DNA from: Ligilactobacillus aviarius subsp. aviarius DSM 20655
Lineage (GTDB): Bacteria; Bacillota; Bacilli; Lactobacillales; Lactobacillaceae
DNA: 60,154 bases
Assembly (NCBI RefSeq): GCF_001436315.1
Contig: NZ_AYZA01000015.1
Location: 1-60,154 of the forward strand
Direction of reading: 5' to 3'
The translations under genes and the position numbers were made by a program. Within the stretch, counting starts at the first letter, position 1. Every line of letters starts with the position of its first letter. The notes below the pieces were generated by a model. That model was not told the DNA's origin, ran no database searches, and saw only the letters and a list, made by a program, of their open reading frames with translations. Below, piece by piece: positions 18,887-28,060 of this stretch.

Positions 18887-19879
18887 TTATTTTTCAAATT
18901 CTGATTTATTAGGAAATTTCTCTTCTAACAAATTAATTGTTCGGTTCTTAATTTCATCAAATAGATTATCATCATCAACGGAATCATCATTTAAGCAAAA
19001 TCCAAGATATTCTTCCCTTGTAATTACATCTTTAATAACATTAAATTCTCCACCAATTGGTAAGAATTTACTACGTTTTTTTATTTTCACTGGTGTAAAA
19101 TTGCCAGCCGCAAGTTGATAATAACGCATTAAATAATCTGGAATATCAGTATTTGCATCCCGAACATGATTATAACTACTTTTTTCTAGCTCTTCTCCAA
19201 AATCATTCCAAACATCTTCAAATGTTGACTTTAAGAATGGTTGAACCCAATGCGTAGACATAAAACCTGTAAATTGTGAATATGGTAAAGAAAGAAAACT
19301 TCTCAAGCCCTGCACTCCATACTTTGTCGAAAAATATTTATTAAAATTTTCTTTTATAAATTTTTTCTTATTAAATTTCTGATTAATGAATAGCATTGCC
19401 CCAAATAATGACTTAAACCATGGGATTGATGCTGTAAGAGCATTTTCCACTAAAAAATCACATGGCAGTCCATTTTTAAAGAAATCTGTTTCTTTTACAG
19501 GTGCATTAAGGAACATATCATCGTTAAAAATAATAAACTTATCAGATAAACCAGGAATTTTATGTGCGTTTAGCTGAATTACATTTGAATTAAATGTCGG
19601 TAAATATTTTTCATCAATAATCTCTTTATGATCAACAATTGAGACTTTAGGATTATCTAAATTTAGCCAATCTGGACATTGATTATCAGTAATTATATAT
19701 ATATGATTTGCCCATGATGCATACTTTTCTATTGAACGAAATACATATTTAAATGTTCCCCATTCACGAAATCTTCGATCAGCAAATTCTTTTTCGGGCA
19801 TATATTGTTTAGCTTTTTTTTGCCAATTAGGATCACTACCATCAACCCATGTAAAAACTATATCGATTTTTTCTTTCAC
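18887..19879 (-). CDS. Stealth-family sugar-phosphate transferase
   Basis: 330 residues. The start IDIVFTWVDGSDPNWQKK is the Stealth conserved region 1, and FREWGTFKYVFRSIEKYASW plus IYIITDNQCPDWL and KFIIFNDDMFLNAP form region 2. Later segments with HWVQPFL fit regions 3-4. Family members move hexose-1-phosphate from nucleotide-sugars, giving phosphodiester-linked capsules; a phosphodiester in this EPS is therefore predicted. The start is GTG at 19879. It is the first gene of the 19879-14041 run. Confidence 0.85.
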   Translation of the reverse strand: MKEKIDIVFTWVDGSDPNWQKKAKQYMPEKEFADRRFREWGTFKYVFRSIEKYASWANHIYIITDNQCPDWLNLDNPKVSIVDHKEIIDEKYLPTFNSNVIQLNAHKIPGLSDKFIIFNDDMFLNAPVKETDFFKNGLPCDFLVENALTASIPWFKSLFGAMLFINQKFNKKKFIKENFNKYFSTKYGVQGLRSFLSLPYSQFTGFMSTHWVQPFLKSTFEDVWNDFGEELEKSSYNHVRDANTDIPDYLMRYYQLAAGNFTPVKIKKRSKFLPIGGEFNVIKDVITREEYLGFCLNDDSVDDDNLFDEIKNRTINLLEEKFPNKSEFEK

Positions 19880-19983
19880 TTTGAACTCAACTTTCTGAAT
19901 AAATTTAATATAATAATCTCTTGTTATTTTAATATATTAATGCCATAAAAACCATAAACTTACTAATAATAATTAGCAATCAC

Positions 19984-20028
19984 AAAAAATGAGGCATTAA
20001 ATTTCTAAAGAAATTCATATACCTCATT
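19984..20028 (-). terminator. Terminator after the LPXTG mucin-binding-type gene
   Basis: On the minus strand ATGAGG...GAATTTC TTTA GAAATT...CCTCAT forms an imperfect stem followed by a T run. Confidence 0.7.
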
Positions 20029-20053
20029 ATAATCCTATGCTCTAACTGACATA

Positions 20054-22513
20054 TTACCTATTGTTTTTTTCTTTTTTTGATAGCCTTAACATAGCTAAAA
20101 TTCCTGAAAATGCTAATGCAATCGTACCTAATAAAGTATGTTTGTTTGAATTTTCGCCAGTTTGAGGTAATGTACTCTTCTTCGAATTTTGTAACTTTTC
20201 ACTTAAAGCATTTTTAGTTGAAATATTTTGTTCTGCATAACCTGATGTACTAATTTCATTGTTATTTACTGACTTGTCAGCTGGTTTATTTTCACTCGTG
20301 TTATTATTTGCCGGCTTATCAGCTGGTTTATTTTCACTCGTGTTATTATTTACCGGCTTATCAGCTGGTTTATTCTCGCTCGTGTTATTATTTGCCGGCT
20401 TATCAGCTGGTTTATTCTCGCTCGTGTTATTATTTGCCGGCTTGTCAGCTGGCTTATTTTCACTCGTGTTATTATTTGCTGGCTTATCAGCTGGTTTATT
20501 CTCACTCGTGTTATTATTTACCGGCTTATCAGCTGGCTTATTTTCGTTCGTACTTTCTGATTTAATTTTTGAATACGTAATCGTTTGAACAATATTTGAA
20601 CTATTTTCAGTTACTTTAATTAAATTACTATTCTCTTGGCTAGGAACATATCCATTAATTTGAGGAGATTTCACACTACTAAATGTAGTCTCAGTTGAAG
20701 TCCAATTTTCATACGTAATTTTTCCTGTAACCATATCCTTTTTCGCCGTTCGAATAAAGGTAATTGTCTGTTTAACAGAAGGAGCGGCTTCCTCTCCATT
20801 TTCATAACGGTAATTAATCGTATTTGTTATTTGTTTTGATAAGCTAAGGTTTAATGGATTATTTGAATTTGAATAGTTTTCAATTTTATGCTTCAACTCA
20901 ACATTGAATGTTTGATCATTCTTTTCAAATTTCTTTCCATTGCCATAACCATTTGATACAAGTTCATATCCCTTAGCTTCCAATTCTTTAATTTCATTCG
21001 CGGTCGAATAATTACTTTCAGATCCCACTTTACCTGAAATTTTATCCGACTTTATAACCTTACCAGTTGTCTTATCAACATAATTTATTGTGATATTACC
21101 ATTGCTTTGTACCCCACTTAATTCCGCAGCCTTGTCTGTCATCGGAATCCATTCAGGACTATTTCCTTGGTTACTACTATCTGGATCAACCCATCCTACA
21201 ATATTTAATGTTCCTTTTTCTAAATAACTTTTTGGCATCCAATCTGGTTTAATATATGCCCAAGTATAAGTGTTAGTATCGCCTGCTCCTGTATACCCTG
21301 GAATATAGAATAACGAATAATTGCCATCAGTTGCTTTATCATGATCAGCAGTATATTGGCTTGTTGTTTTATTATCTATCTTATATCCCTTAGGCACATA
21401 GACTTTGTAATACACTTTGCTTGACTGTTTTGTTTGTGTTAAGTCTGGTAAATCTTTAATTGGAATAAATGGATAATTTGCAATCGGGTGGCTATCTTTA
21501 TTTGAAATCCAATGAATTTGAATTCCATCTTGTTTATTCACAGGAAGTGGATGTCCTGTCTTTGCATTATACAAGAAAAGTTCGAATGTACCTGTTCTTC
21601 CGCGTTCAGCCGCGTATTGTTGCCAATTAAATCTTACTTCCGTATCTGAAATAAAATTAAAAAAGTGAGATTTATCAATATCAAAATTTTCTGTATACGC
21701 CACATCAAATTTGTACCCGGTTGGAGCATTAATCGTTACATATGGGCTTGTTTCGAATTTATCCACACTCGTTTGATTACCATAACCGTATGTCGTCCCA
21801 GGTAAACCTGACATAACATCGTCATTTTTTCCCCACTGATCTTTATAGCCAACCATGACATAATCCATATCTTTTTCCCAACGGTGCCCCGTTTCCTTCC
21901 AAGGATATACAGGTGCAAAAGTCCCATCAGAGGTAACATTATTTACATCATTAAAATAAATAAAATCATGATATTTATATTCATCCTTATTAACTGTTGA
22001 TTCTTGCACTTTTGAAGAAGCATCAACTGATGAAGATGAACTTTGTACATTTAAATTAGTCTTTTCTAAGCTAGATGTACTTGAAGTTTTTGATGAATCA
22101 TTTACTTTTAAATTCAAATCATTTTGATGTAAATTCGTACTTGAATTTACCGCTGCTTGTGATGATTGCGAAAATTTAATTTTTGTATTTTGAGATGAAC
22201 CGATCTTTTCCTCACTTGAAGATTTAATTTGTGTAGAATTAGAATTTTCCTCAGATTGGTTATTTAAAGCTCTTGATTGTACTGCTAAACTAGAACCTTC
22301 TTTAGAAGATGTTTGTGATGATCTCAAAGAATAGACACTTGAACTACTTGATGATGAGCTAGAGCTTTTTACAGTTGAATTACTGATGCTGTTACTTTTA
22401 ATATTTACATTATCAGCATTTACATTAGTATTAAAAAAAGAATTTGCGGTTAGTACTCCACCTAAAACAAAAGTACTAACTAATAATTTTTTATTGATAT
22501 TTGTGTTACTCAA
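20054..22513 (-). CDS. LPXTG-anchored Ser-rich surface protein with MucBP-type domains
   Basis: About 819 residues from TTG 22513 (AAAGGGTG upstream; an alternative TTG lies at 22531). A signal peptide ends near NVNADN. A Ser-rich stretch (about 35-170) precedes a lectin-like/adhesin region (about 175-460). Next come a MucBP-type domain (ITINYVDKTTGKVI...) and a second mucin-binding-like domain (TITFIRTAKKDMVTG...). Seven 14-residue Pro/Lys/Asn units, LPQTGE, a membrane helix and KKEKNNR finish it. A sortase would attach it to peptidoglycan. It sits inside the EPS locus but is transcribed alone between two terminators. A host-mucin or matrix-binding role is inferred. Confidence 0.87.
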   Translation of the reverse strand: MSNTNINKKLLVSTFVLGGVLTANSFFNTNVNADNVNIKSNSISNSTVKSSSSSSSSSSVYSLRSSQTSSKEGSSLAVQSRALNNQSEENSNSTQIKSSSEEKIGSSQNTKIKFSQSSQAAVNSSTNLHQNDLNLKVNDSSKTSSTSSLEKTNLNVQSSSSSVDASSKVQESTVNKDEYKYHDFIYFNDVNNVTSDGTFAPVYPWKETGHRWEKDMDYVMVGYKDQWGKNDDVMSGLPGTTYGYGNQTSVDKFETSPYVTINAPTGYKFDVAYTENFDIDKSHFFNFISDTEVRFNWQQYAAERGRTGTFELFLYNAKTGHPLPVNKQDGIQIHWISNKDSHPIANYPFIPIKDLPDLTQTKQSSKVYYKVYVPKGYKIDNKTTSQYTADHDKATDGNYSLFYIPGYTGAGDTNTYTWAYIKPDWMPKSYLEKGTLNIVGWVDPDSSNQGNSPEWIPMTDKAAELSGVQSNGNITINYVDKTTGKVIKSDKISGKVGSESNYSTANEIKELEAKGYELVSNGYGNGKKFEKNDQTFNVELKHKIENYSNSNNPLNLSLSKQITNTINYRYENGEEAAPSVKQTITFIRTAKKDMVTGKITYENWTSTETTFSSVKSPQINGYVPSQENSNLIKVTENSSNIVQTITYSKIKSESTNENKPADKPVNNNTSENKPADKPANNNTSENKPADKPANNNTSENKPADKPANNNTSENKPADKPVNNNTSENKPADKPANNNTSENKPADKSVNNNEISTSGYAEQNISTKNALSEKLQNSKKSTLPQTGENSNKHTLLGTIALAFSGILAMLRLSKKEKNNR
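20265..20560 (-). repeat. Seven 42-bp tandem repeats (ENKPADKPANNNTS units)
   Basis: Nearly identical 42-bp units encode the wall-spanning segment (about residues 651-749) before LPQTG. Variation is limited to A/V and P/S changes and silent sites. Such arrays change copy number by recombination without frameshift. Confidence 0.92.
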
Positions 22514-22599
22514 TACTTGACACCCTTTCAAAATTATTATACCCTTAAAGTCTTAATATTATTTAACAAAATTTCTTATAATCTATAAAATTCCGTTTA

Positions 22600-22627
22600 T
22601 AAAAAAGAGATGCAAATTCTGCATCTC
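22600..22627 (-). terminator. Intrinsic terminator of the EPS regulatory/priming operon
   Basis: On the minus strand GAGATGCA, a short loop, TGCATCTC and six T, 10 nt past the cpsB-like stop. Confidence 0.9.
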
Positions 22628-22637
22628 CCATTTATAA

Positions 22638-23414
22638 CTAGAAAAAGAAAAATCGTTTTTTCTTCTTTATTGGTGAATAGTCGTGTGCCACAACACGTTC
22701 CCCATTAATCAAATCTTCAGCGCTTTTTTCAAATTGAATAGCTTTATCTTCTCCAAAATCATCTGCAATTTGATTTAATGCTTCATGTAACACAAATTTT
22801 CTTCCTTTTAATGTGTGAGCATCAGAAGCAACAATTTGAACTAAATTATGCTCTACCATTTGCTTTGATATTTCAGCGACTTTTTCACCAAAGCCACCAA
22901 TATAACTTGTTGCCGTAACCTGAGCCAAAGCCCCTTTTTCAATGAAATTATATAATAATTTAAGGTTGCTTTGAATTTCACTATTTCTTTCTGGATGAAC
23001 GATTACCGGCGTTGTTCCTAATTTTTTCAAATTAAAAATCATCTGTCCTGCATACTCTGGAACGTTCCCATGCGGAAATTCAAGTAACATATATCGTTTA
23101 TTGGCATCAATTCCTAATAAATCATCATAATTGGAAATTAAATTTCCATTGATATGAACTTCTTGTCCTGGGAAAATCCGCAATGGAATTTGATGAGCAA
23201 TTAATTCGTTTTGAAATTCATTAGTTGCCTTAATTACGTCATCTTTATGATTCACGTATTCGTTATCTAAATGATGTGGCGTACATAAAATATGAGTCAC
23301 CCCATCATTAACGGCCTGTTTAGCTAACATCAATGAACTTTCTAAATCTGGAGATCCGTCATCAATTTCCGGTAGAATATGACAATGCAAATCAACAATC
23401 TTTTCAAATTCCAC
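22638..23414 (-). CDS. cpsB: PHP-type protein-tyrosine phosphatase of the EPS phosphorelay (CpsB/Wzb)
   Basis: 258 residues. Metal-binding PHP motifs are all present: DLHCHILPEIDDG at the start, CTPHHLDNEY (about 44), HPERN (about 140) and SDAHTLKGR (about 198). By family this Mn-dependent phosphatase dephosphorylates the tyrosine tail of CpsD and so controls polymer length or output. The GTG at 23414 has AGGTGG 7 nt upstream. It directly follows cpsD and cpsC, the usual trio, and ends the operon 27904-22638. Confidence 0.92.
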   Translation of the reverse strand: MEFEKIVDLHCHILPEIDDGSPDLESSLMLAKQAVNDGVTHILCTPHHLDNEYVNHKDDVIKATNEFQNELIAHQIPLRIFPGQEVHINGNLISNYDDLLGIDANKRYMLLEFPHGNVPEYAGQMIFNLKKLGTTPVIVHPERNSEIQSNLKLLYNFIEKGALAQVTATSYIGGFGEKVAEISKQMVEHNLVQIVASDAHTLKGRKFVLHEALNQIADDFGEDKAIQFEKSAEDLINGERVVAHDYSPIKKKKRFFFF

Positions 23415-23433
23415 AGTTCATCCACCTTATTTC

Positions 23434-24252
23434 TTAGTGTTTTGATTTTTTGTGATGCTTTCGGTGACTATGACCTTTTGATTCATTTTCATCATTTCCA
23501 TAACCGTACCCATAACCATATCCATAACCGTAGCCATAACCATAACCATAGTAGCCACTATGTTCAACTTTAACGTCATTCAGTACAGTACCAATGATTT
23601 TACCGCCAACATGGTTCAACGCATCCACCGCATCATGAACGGCATTTTTATTAGCAACGTTTTGACGTACAACTAAAACCGTTCCATCAACCCTGGCTGC
23701 AATCAATTGGGCATCAGTTACTGTCAAAACTGGTGGGGCATCATAAATAACTAAATCAAAATTATTTTCTAACGCACTTTGCAATGTTTCCATTCGCTTT
23801 GAGCCGATTAATTCTGACGGGTTCGGTGGAACAGGTCCGCTTGGCATTACATATAGATTATTCACTGTTGTCCCATAAAGAACATCATTGACATTAAAAT
23901 TCCGATCAGTCAAAAAGTTCGTTAATCCTCGTGAATCAGCAATTCCAAAAGTTGCTTGAATGGTTGGCCGTCGTAAATCAGCATCGACCAATAATACCTT
24001 TAAACCTTGCTTCGCAAATGAGGCCGCAACATTCGCTGAAATTGTTGACTTTCCTTCTGAAGCTGTCGATGAAGTGATCATAATGCTTTTATAATCCTGA
24101 TCTGCACTTGAATAAGTAATGTTTGTCCGAATTGTATTAAATTGTTCGGTATCTACTGACTTAGGCTTAGCAACAGTAACAAGATAGATACCTTTTTCCA
24201 TACTTGTTGTATCAAGCTCTTTTTTTCTATTAAATAAATCCTTAATACCCAT
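23434..24252 (-). CDS. cpsD: Tyrosine autokinase of EPS synthesis (CpsD/Wze)
   Basis: 272 residues of the BY-kinase family. Walker A SSTASEGKST (about 62), Walker A' LLVDADLRRPT (about 90) and Walker B VIYDAPPVL (about 170) are intact. The C-terminus is the autophosphorylated Tyr cluster, here expanded into an unbroken YG alternation (YYGYGYGYG...) of about nine units before a His/Lys-rich end. Cycles of autophosphorylation, with CpsC as membrane activator and CpsB as phosphatase, time polymerisation. ATG 24252 has a GGAG upstream. The number of tyrosines is much more repetitive than usual. Confidence 0.93.
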   Translation of the reverse strand: MGIKDLFNRKKELDTTSMEKGIYLVTVAKPKSVDTEQFNTIRTNITYSSADQDYKSIMITSSTASEGKSTISANVAASFAKQGLKVLLVDADLRRPTIQATFGIADSRGLTNFLTDRNFNVNDVLYGTTVNNLYVMPSGPVPPNPSELIGSKRMETLQSALENNFDLVIYDAPPVLTVTDAQLIAARVDGTVLVVRQNVANKNAVHDAVDALNHVGGKIIGTVLNDVKVEHSGYYGYGYGYGYGYGYGYGYGNDENESKGHSHRKHHKKSKH

Positions 24253-24269
24253 TGTTCACTCTCCTAAAT

Positions 24270-25052
24270 CTATACCCGCTTGCTTGGCTCTTCATCCTCT
24301 GATGAATTCATTCGATTTCGAACAATAACCTTTGCGACGCCATAACCTTTATCATTAAAGTTCATATGATAGATGACCCCTAAGTTTACTAATCCTAAAT
24401 CATCAGATAAATATTTTTCTGATTTAACGGTATTATCTAACCCTAACATCAAAATTACTTTAAATATTCCAATTAAGATTCCTGCAAGTAAACCAATAAC
24501 AGCACCCTTTTTCAGATTTGGCGATACTGGTTTATCACTTGGGGTTGCACTTGAAACAATCGTTACGTTGTTGATGTGCATCATTTTAGTAATTTTCCGC
24601 TTAAACACTTCACTAACAGTATTCGCCATATCTGCAGCAACAGTTGGACTCTTAGCCTTTGCATTAATACTGATTACTAATGAATTAACTTCATTAGATA
24701 CTGAAATATCCTTACTCAAACTGTTAATATTTCCTTGATAGTTATCCTTCTTTTTCAGTTCTTTTAAAGCTGGTTCTAAAATGATATTTTTCTTTAAAAC
24801 ATCTTTATAAGTATTGATTGCTTGAAGGTCAGTTTGTTGAGCATTCCACTGCATAGCGTCGTTATTAGTCTTTTGACTAACCAAAATGTCAGTTGTTGCT
24901 GTATATTTAGGTGTTATGAAGAATAACATGATCAACAAAACAAACACTAAACCGCCAATTCCAAATAAAATGATTTGGCCAATATTCTTTCGAATTTCAT
25001 TCAGGATGTCTTCCCAACTGAAATATTTTTCTTTCTTTTCACTATTATCCAT
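24270..25052 (-). CDS. cpsC: Chain-length determinant / kinase activator (CpsC/Wzd, Wzz family)
   Basis: 260 residues with the Wzz pattern. A first helix (about 30-52, IILFGIGGLVFVLLIMLFF) is followed by PKYTATTDILVSQ, an extracytoplasmic helical loop, the Pro-rich ATPSDKPVSPNLKKG motif and a second helix (about 180-205). In Gram-positives this membrane partner activates the separate CpsD kinase and sets chain length. It lies 17 nt before cpsD in the same operon. Confidence 0.92.
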   Translation of the reverse strand: MDNSEKKEKYFSWEDILNEIRKNIGQIILFGIGGLVFVLLIMLFFITPKYTATTDILVSQKTNNDAMQWNAQQTDLQAINTYKDVLKKNIILEPALKELKKKDNYQGNINSLSKDISVSNEVNSLVISINAKAKSPTVAADMANTVSEVFKRKITKMMHINNVTIVSSATPSDKPVSPNLKKGAVIGLLAGILIGIFKVILMLGLDNTVKSEKYLSDDLGLVNLGVIYHMNFNDKGYGVAKVIVRNRMNSSEDEEPSKRV

Positions 25053-25069
25053 TGAATAATGTCTCCTTA

Positions 25070-26071
25070 TTATCTATTAACTAATCTATTCTTTAGTGGT
25101 CGAATATAAATTTGAAAAACTGAAGCAATAGTTAACGCTATTTTCTGAGGCAAGAAATCATATATATTGAAAATTATTTTCTTGATTCCTGATTTACTAT
25201 CTTTCGTCAGTGGGATACTTCTCCATGGGCTTCTCCGATAATAACTTAACCATTTATCAGTTTCCGGATGGGTTGAATTTTCAAACCATGGCCTTACAGT
25301 GTTAAAAGCACTTGTATAATGAATAATTACCGGATCAGATTTTGCGTTTTCAATTTCTTCTTCACTGTAAAAGTTTACTGGTTTCCGATACGTAACCATA
25401 TCCGAATAGGTATATTCATAATAAAGGGAAATCATGTTATATTTTGGATCAATAAAATCAATTTTTCCGTCTAAAACGTGATTCAGGACTCCTTGATCAT
25501 TAAGTTGAACTTTCCCTTTTTTTCTAATTATATAATTTAGAATTTTCTTCTCAACCTGTTTATTTTTCCATTCATCCAAATCTACTAAGAAAACTCCTGC
25601 ATTAATCATTGCATCGTAAGGACCAATTTCAATATTTTTTCGATAAAACTTACTAAAGGCATCCTTAGTTGCACCAATTACATTACCATGTAAATTTGTT
25701 TCTAATAATTTCTTTATTGAAGATACGATAATCGTATCAGAATCAATGTACAAAATTTTCTTTACATTTGAATCGAAATAATCACTCAAAAATAGCCTTG
25801 AATAGACAGCTAATGAACCGCGTGCTATATCCAGACTAAGTCCAACCTTTTTCTCTAAATCAATCGGCTTTATCCATCGTGGCATTTTCCGATTATATTT
25901 TTGAAAAATCTCTTCAACCTTTTCTTTATTTTCATCAGAGATTCCTGAATCAAAAATCGTAACCCGTAAATTTTCAAGGTCTTGATTATTTTCTAAAAGT
26001 GATAACAAAGAGACTCCCATAATTGATGCAAAATCATCATCTGCCGCATAAACTATTTCGTAATCTTCCAC
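25070..26071 (-). CDS. GT8-family glycosyltransferase
   Basis: 333 residues. The start YEIVYAADDDFASIMGVSLL, then RLFLSDYFDSNVKKILYIDSD (DXD at IDSDT, about 108) and MINAGVFLVDLDEWK are clear GT8 blocks; LNDQGVLNHVL and VIIHYTS complete the family signature. Such enzymes are retaining galactosyl- or glucosyltransferases; the specificity is not readable. It sits in the operon between the inactive-looking hydrolase and cpsC. Confidence 0.87.
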   Translation of the reverse strand: MEDYEIVYAADDDFASIMGVSLLSLLENNQDLENLRVTIFDSGISDENKEKVEEIFQKYNRKMPRWIKPIDLEKKVGLSLDIARGSLAVYSRLFLSDYFDSNVKKILYIDSDTIIVSSIKKLLETNLHGNVIGATKDAFSKFYRKNIEIGPYDAMINAGVFLVDLDEWKNKQVEKKILNYIIRKKGKVQLNDQGVLNHVLDGKIDFIDPKYNMISLYYEYTYSDMVTYRKPVNFYSEEEIENAKSDPVIIHYTSAFNTVRPWFENSTHPETDKWLSYYRRSPWRSIPLTKDSKSGIKKIIFNIYDFLPQKIALTIASVFQIYIRPLKNRLVNR

Positions 26072-26087
26072 TTAAAGCTCCCAACCT

Positions 26088-27218
26088 TTAATCATTAACC
26101 TTATAAACTTTTCTTACAGTTTCTAATAGACTATTACTATCACTTGTCTGTCCATTTGAATTATTACTCATCAAAATAATTCCTGAATTTCCATCTTTTG
26201 AAATCTTAATAGCAACTTTGTAGCCTTGAATTCCAGCTGAACCTTCAAAACCGTCTGCTGACGATTCTAATTGTCCTGTCATATTCTGAGCATTTGCAGC
26301 TGTAAATCCTTGTTTATCGCCATACGCTTTAATCAAGATTTGCGTTAACTTCAAATAGTCACTTGGGCTTGCCATGATCTGGTTCATTCCCATTTGCGAA
26401 TTCATTGTCTTAGCAAGCTCTCCACCGGTCATCTTTTGATTACCATTAAATGGTGTCGCAAGCTCGGAATCACTTACCTTGCTTACAAACTTGATATTAT
26501 TCAAATTATTAGGTTTCAAGAAATTATTATTAATATAGTTTTGATATGACGTTCCAGATACTTGAGAAATAATTCCTTCTAAAAGAACATAATTAATTTC
26601 TTGATAGTTATATGTACCTGATGTTCCCGCATTTGCATGGTTTAAATTCCATTGTAAAATATTATCACCTGGTTGAAGTTGATTATTAGGAACATCATTA
26701 TTCGTAATCCCAGAGGTCATATTAAGCAATGACTTGATCGTGACGTTTTTATTAAGCTCTAACGACTCGTTATAAAATTTACTTACCGGTGTTGATAAGC
26801 TCAATTTTCCACTATCAACTAATTTCATGATTGCAGCAGCCGTTAAGGTGTTTTCCAAATCTGCAACCTGATACAGCTTACCATTCTCAATTCCTTTTCC
26901 AATGGTTTTACTATCGGATACCTGCCCGTTCTTAATTACCGCATATGCCCCAGTAAAGTTCTGCTCCTGTAATGTTTTCTCGATTCCACTCGAATTTGAT
27001 TTTGGAGATTCTGCCTTATTATCAACTTTAACCGTTGGCTTGACAGGCTTATCAGTTATTCGATGAACTTGAGTATCATCTTTAGATGACTTTTTTACTG
27101 TCTTTTCATACAAAACATGAGCGTAAGAACCAGTATCATATTTTGCAAGTGCATAACCGCCAACACCTAAGATCACTATCGCACCTGCCGTTAATCCGAT
27201 TTTCTTTGCTGTCGACAT
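26088..27218 (-). CDS. Beta-lactamase-fold membrane protein lacking SxxK (probable pseudoenzyme)
   Basis: 376 residues, with an N-terminal membrane anchor (about 7-24), a Ser/Lys/Pro linker (about 40-78) and a beta-lactamase-like domain. Aligned with 8542-9660 over LYQVADLENTL...IMKLVDSGKLSLSTPVSKFY, the catalytic Ser and Lys of SxxK are D120 and N123. The Tyr motif is Y205-Q-E. Fold-defining residues (LLNMTSGI, the YQNYINNNFL helix) are kept. So it should not act as a serine hydrolase; a binding or scaffold role in EPS assembly is inferred. It is the second gene of the cps operon, between the priming transferase and the GT8 gene. Confidence 0.8.
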   Translation of the reverse strand: MSTAKKIGLTAGAIVILGVGGYALAKYDTGSYAHVLYEKTVKKSSKDDTQVHRITDKPVKPTVKVDNKAESPKSNSSGIEKTLQEQNFTGAYAVIKNGQVSDSKTIGKGIENGKLYQVADLENTLTAAAIMKLVDSGKLSLSTPVSKFYNESLELNKNVTIKSLLNMTSGITNNDVPNNQLQPGDNILQWNLNHANAGTSGTYNYQEINYVLLEGIISQVSGTSYQNYINNNFLKPNNLNNIKFVSKVSDSELATPFNGNQKMTGGELAKTMNSQMGMNQIMASPSDYLKLTQILIKAYGDKQGFTAANAQNMTGQLESSADGFEGSAGIQGYKVAIKISKDGNSGIILMSNNSNGQTSDSNSLLETVRKVYKVND

Positions 27219-27250
27219 AGATTCTCTCCTTTAAACCTTGAAGCAATACA

Positions 27251-27904
27251 TTAATATGCTTCATTCGGAACAAATATTACCTTGACCGTCTTAAACATAA
27301 TCTTTAAATCCAGCCAAATACTGCGACGTTGAATATAATCCAAGTCAATATTTACCATTCCCTGAAAACCCACACTATTTCTGGCCGTCACTTGCCATAA
27401 TCCAGTGCATCCGGGTTTAACATATAATCGTTGCTTGTCATATTGAGTATAATCCGCGACTTCACGAGGCAACGGCGGACGTGGACCCACAATACTCATC
27501 TGGCCTAAAAGGACATTTAATAGTTGCGGGAATTCATCAATACTCGTTTTGCGAATAAATTTACCAACACGCGTGACCCGCGGATCATTTTTCATTTTAA
27601 ACATCGCACCGTCAACTTCGCTGTGTTCCTGCAACTTTTCAATTTCATCTTCTGCATTGACGCGCATTGAACGGAACTTATACATTTTAAACCTTTTCCC
27701 GTTCTTTCCAATCCGAATTTGGTCATAAAAAACAGGCCCGCCATCATCACATTTTATTGCAATTGCTACAGCTAAAAAGACTGGGCTTAAAGCAACTAAT
27801 CCGATTGCACTCGCAATAATGTCGAATGACCTTTTTAAAATCCTATAGCCATATTGTCCGTTAACCTTTTCTTGATTAAGTTCAATATCTATATTCTCCG
27901 TCAT
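27251..27904 (-). CDS. Undecaprenyl-phosphate sugar-1-phosphate transferase (priming enzyme, second copy)
   Basis: About 217 residues. A membrane hairpin (about 27-50, [20 protein letters not shown]) is followed by [41 protein letters not shown] and [15 protein letters not shown]. It primes undecaprenyl phosphate with a hexose-1-phosphate. ATG 27904 is preferred over the longer reading from 27931 because AAGGG lies 6 nt before it. It is the first gene of the operon running to 22638. It differs clearly from the copy at 3494-4129, so the two probably use different sugars or serve different polymers. Confidence 0.9.
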   Translation of the reverse strand: MTENIDIELNQEKVNGQYGYRILKRSFDIIASAIGLVALSPVFLAVAIAIKCDDGGPVFYDQIRIGKNGKRFKMYKFRSMRVNAEDEIEKLQEHSEVDGAMFKMKNDPRVTRVGKFIRKTSIDEFPQLLNVLLGQMSIVGPRPPLPREVADYTQYDKQRLYVKPGCTGLWQVTARNSVGFQGMVNIDLDYIQRRSIWLDLKIMFKTVKVIFVPNEAY

Positions 27905-28060
27905 ACAACACCCTTCAATCTTTATACTCACTCTTTATAGTCTCCCAACTATATTTCTCTTACAAAAACTACACGCTTCTTTCATGATAATTTATTTAAG
28001 AAAATATTTCAAAGATATTTTGGTAATTATCTAATTTTTTAAAATTTAACTAAAAATAAA

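Noticed and set aside
20259-20588. Repetitive plus-strand frames opposite the mucin-binding-type protein
   Set aside because: Shadows of the 42-bp repeats; the minus-strand gene has signal peptide, domains and LPXTG.
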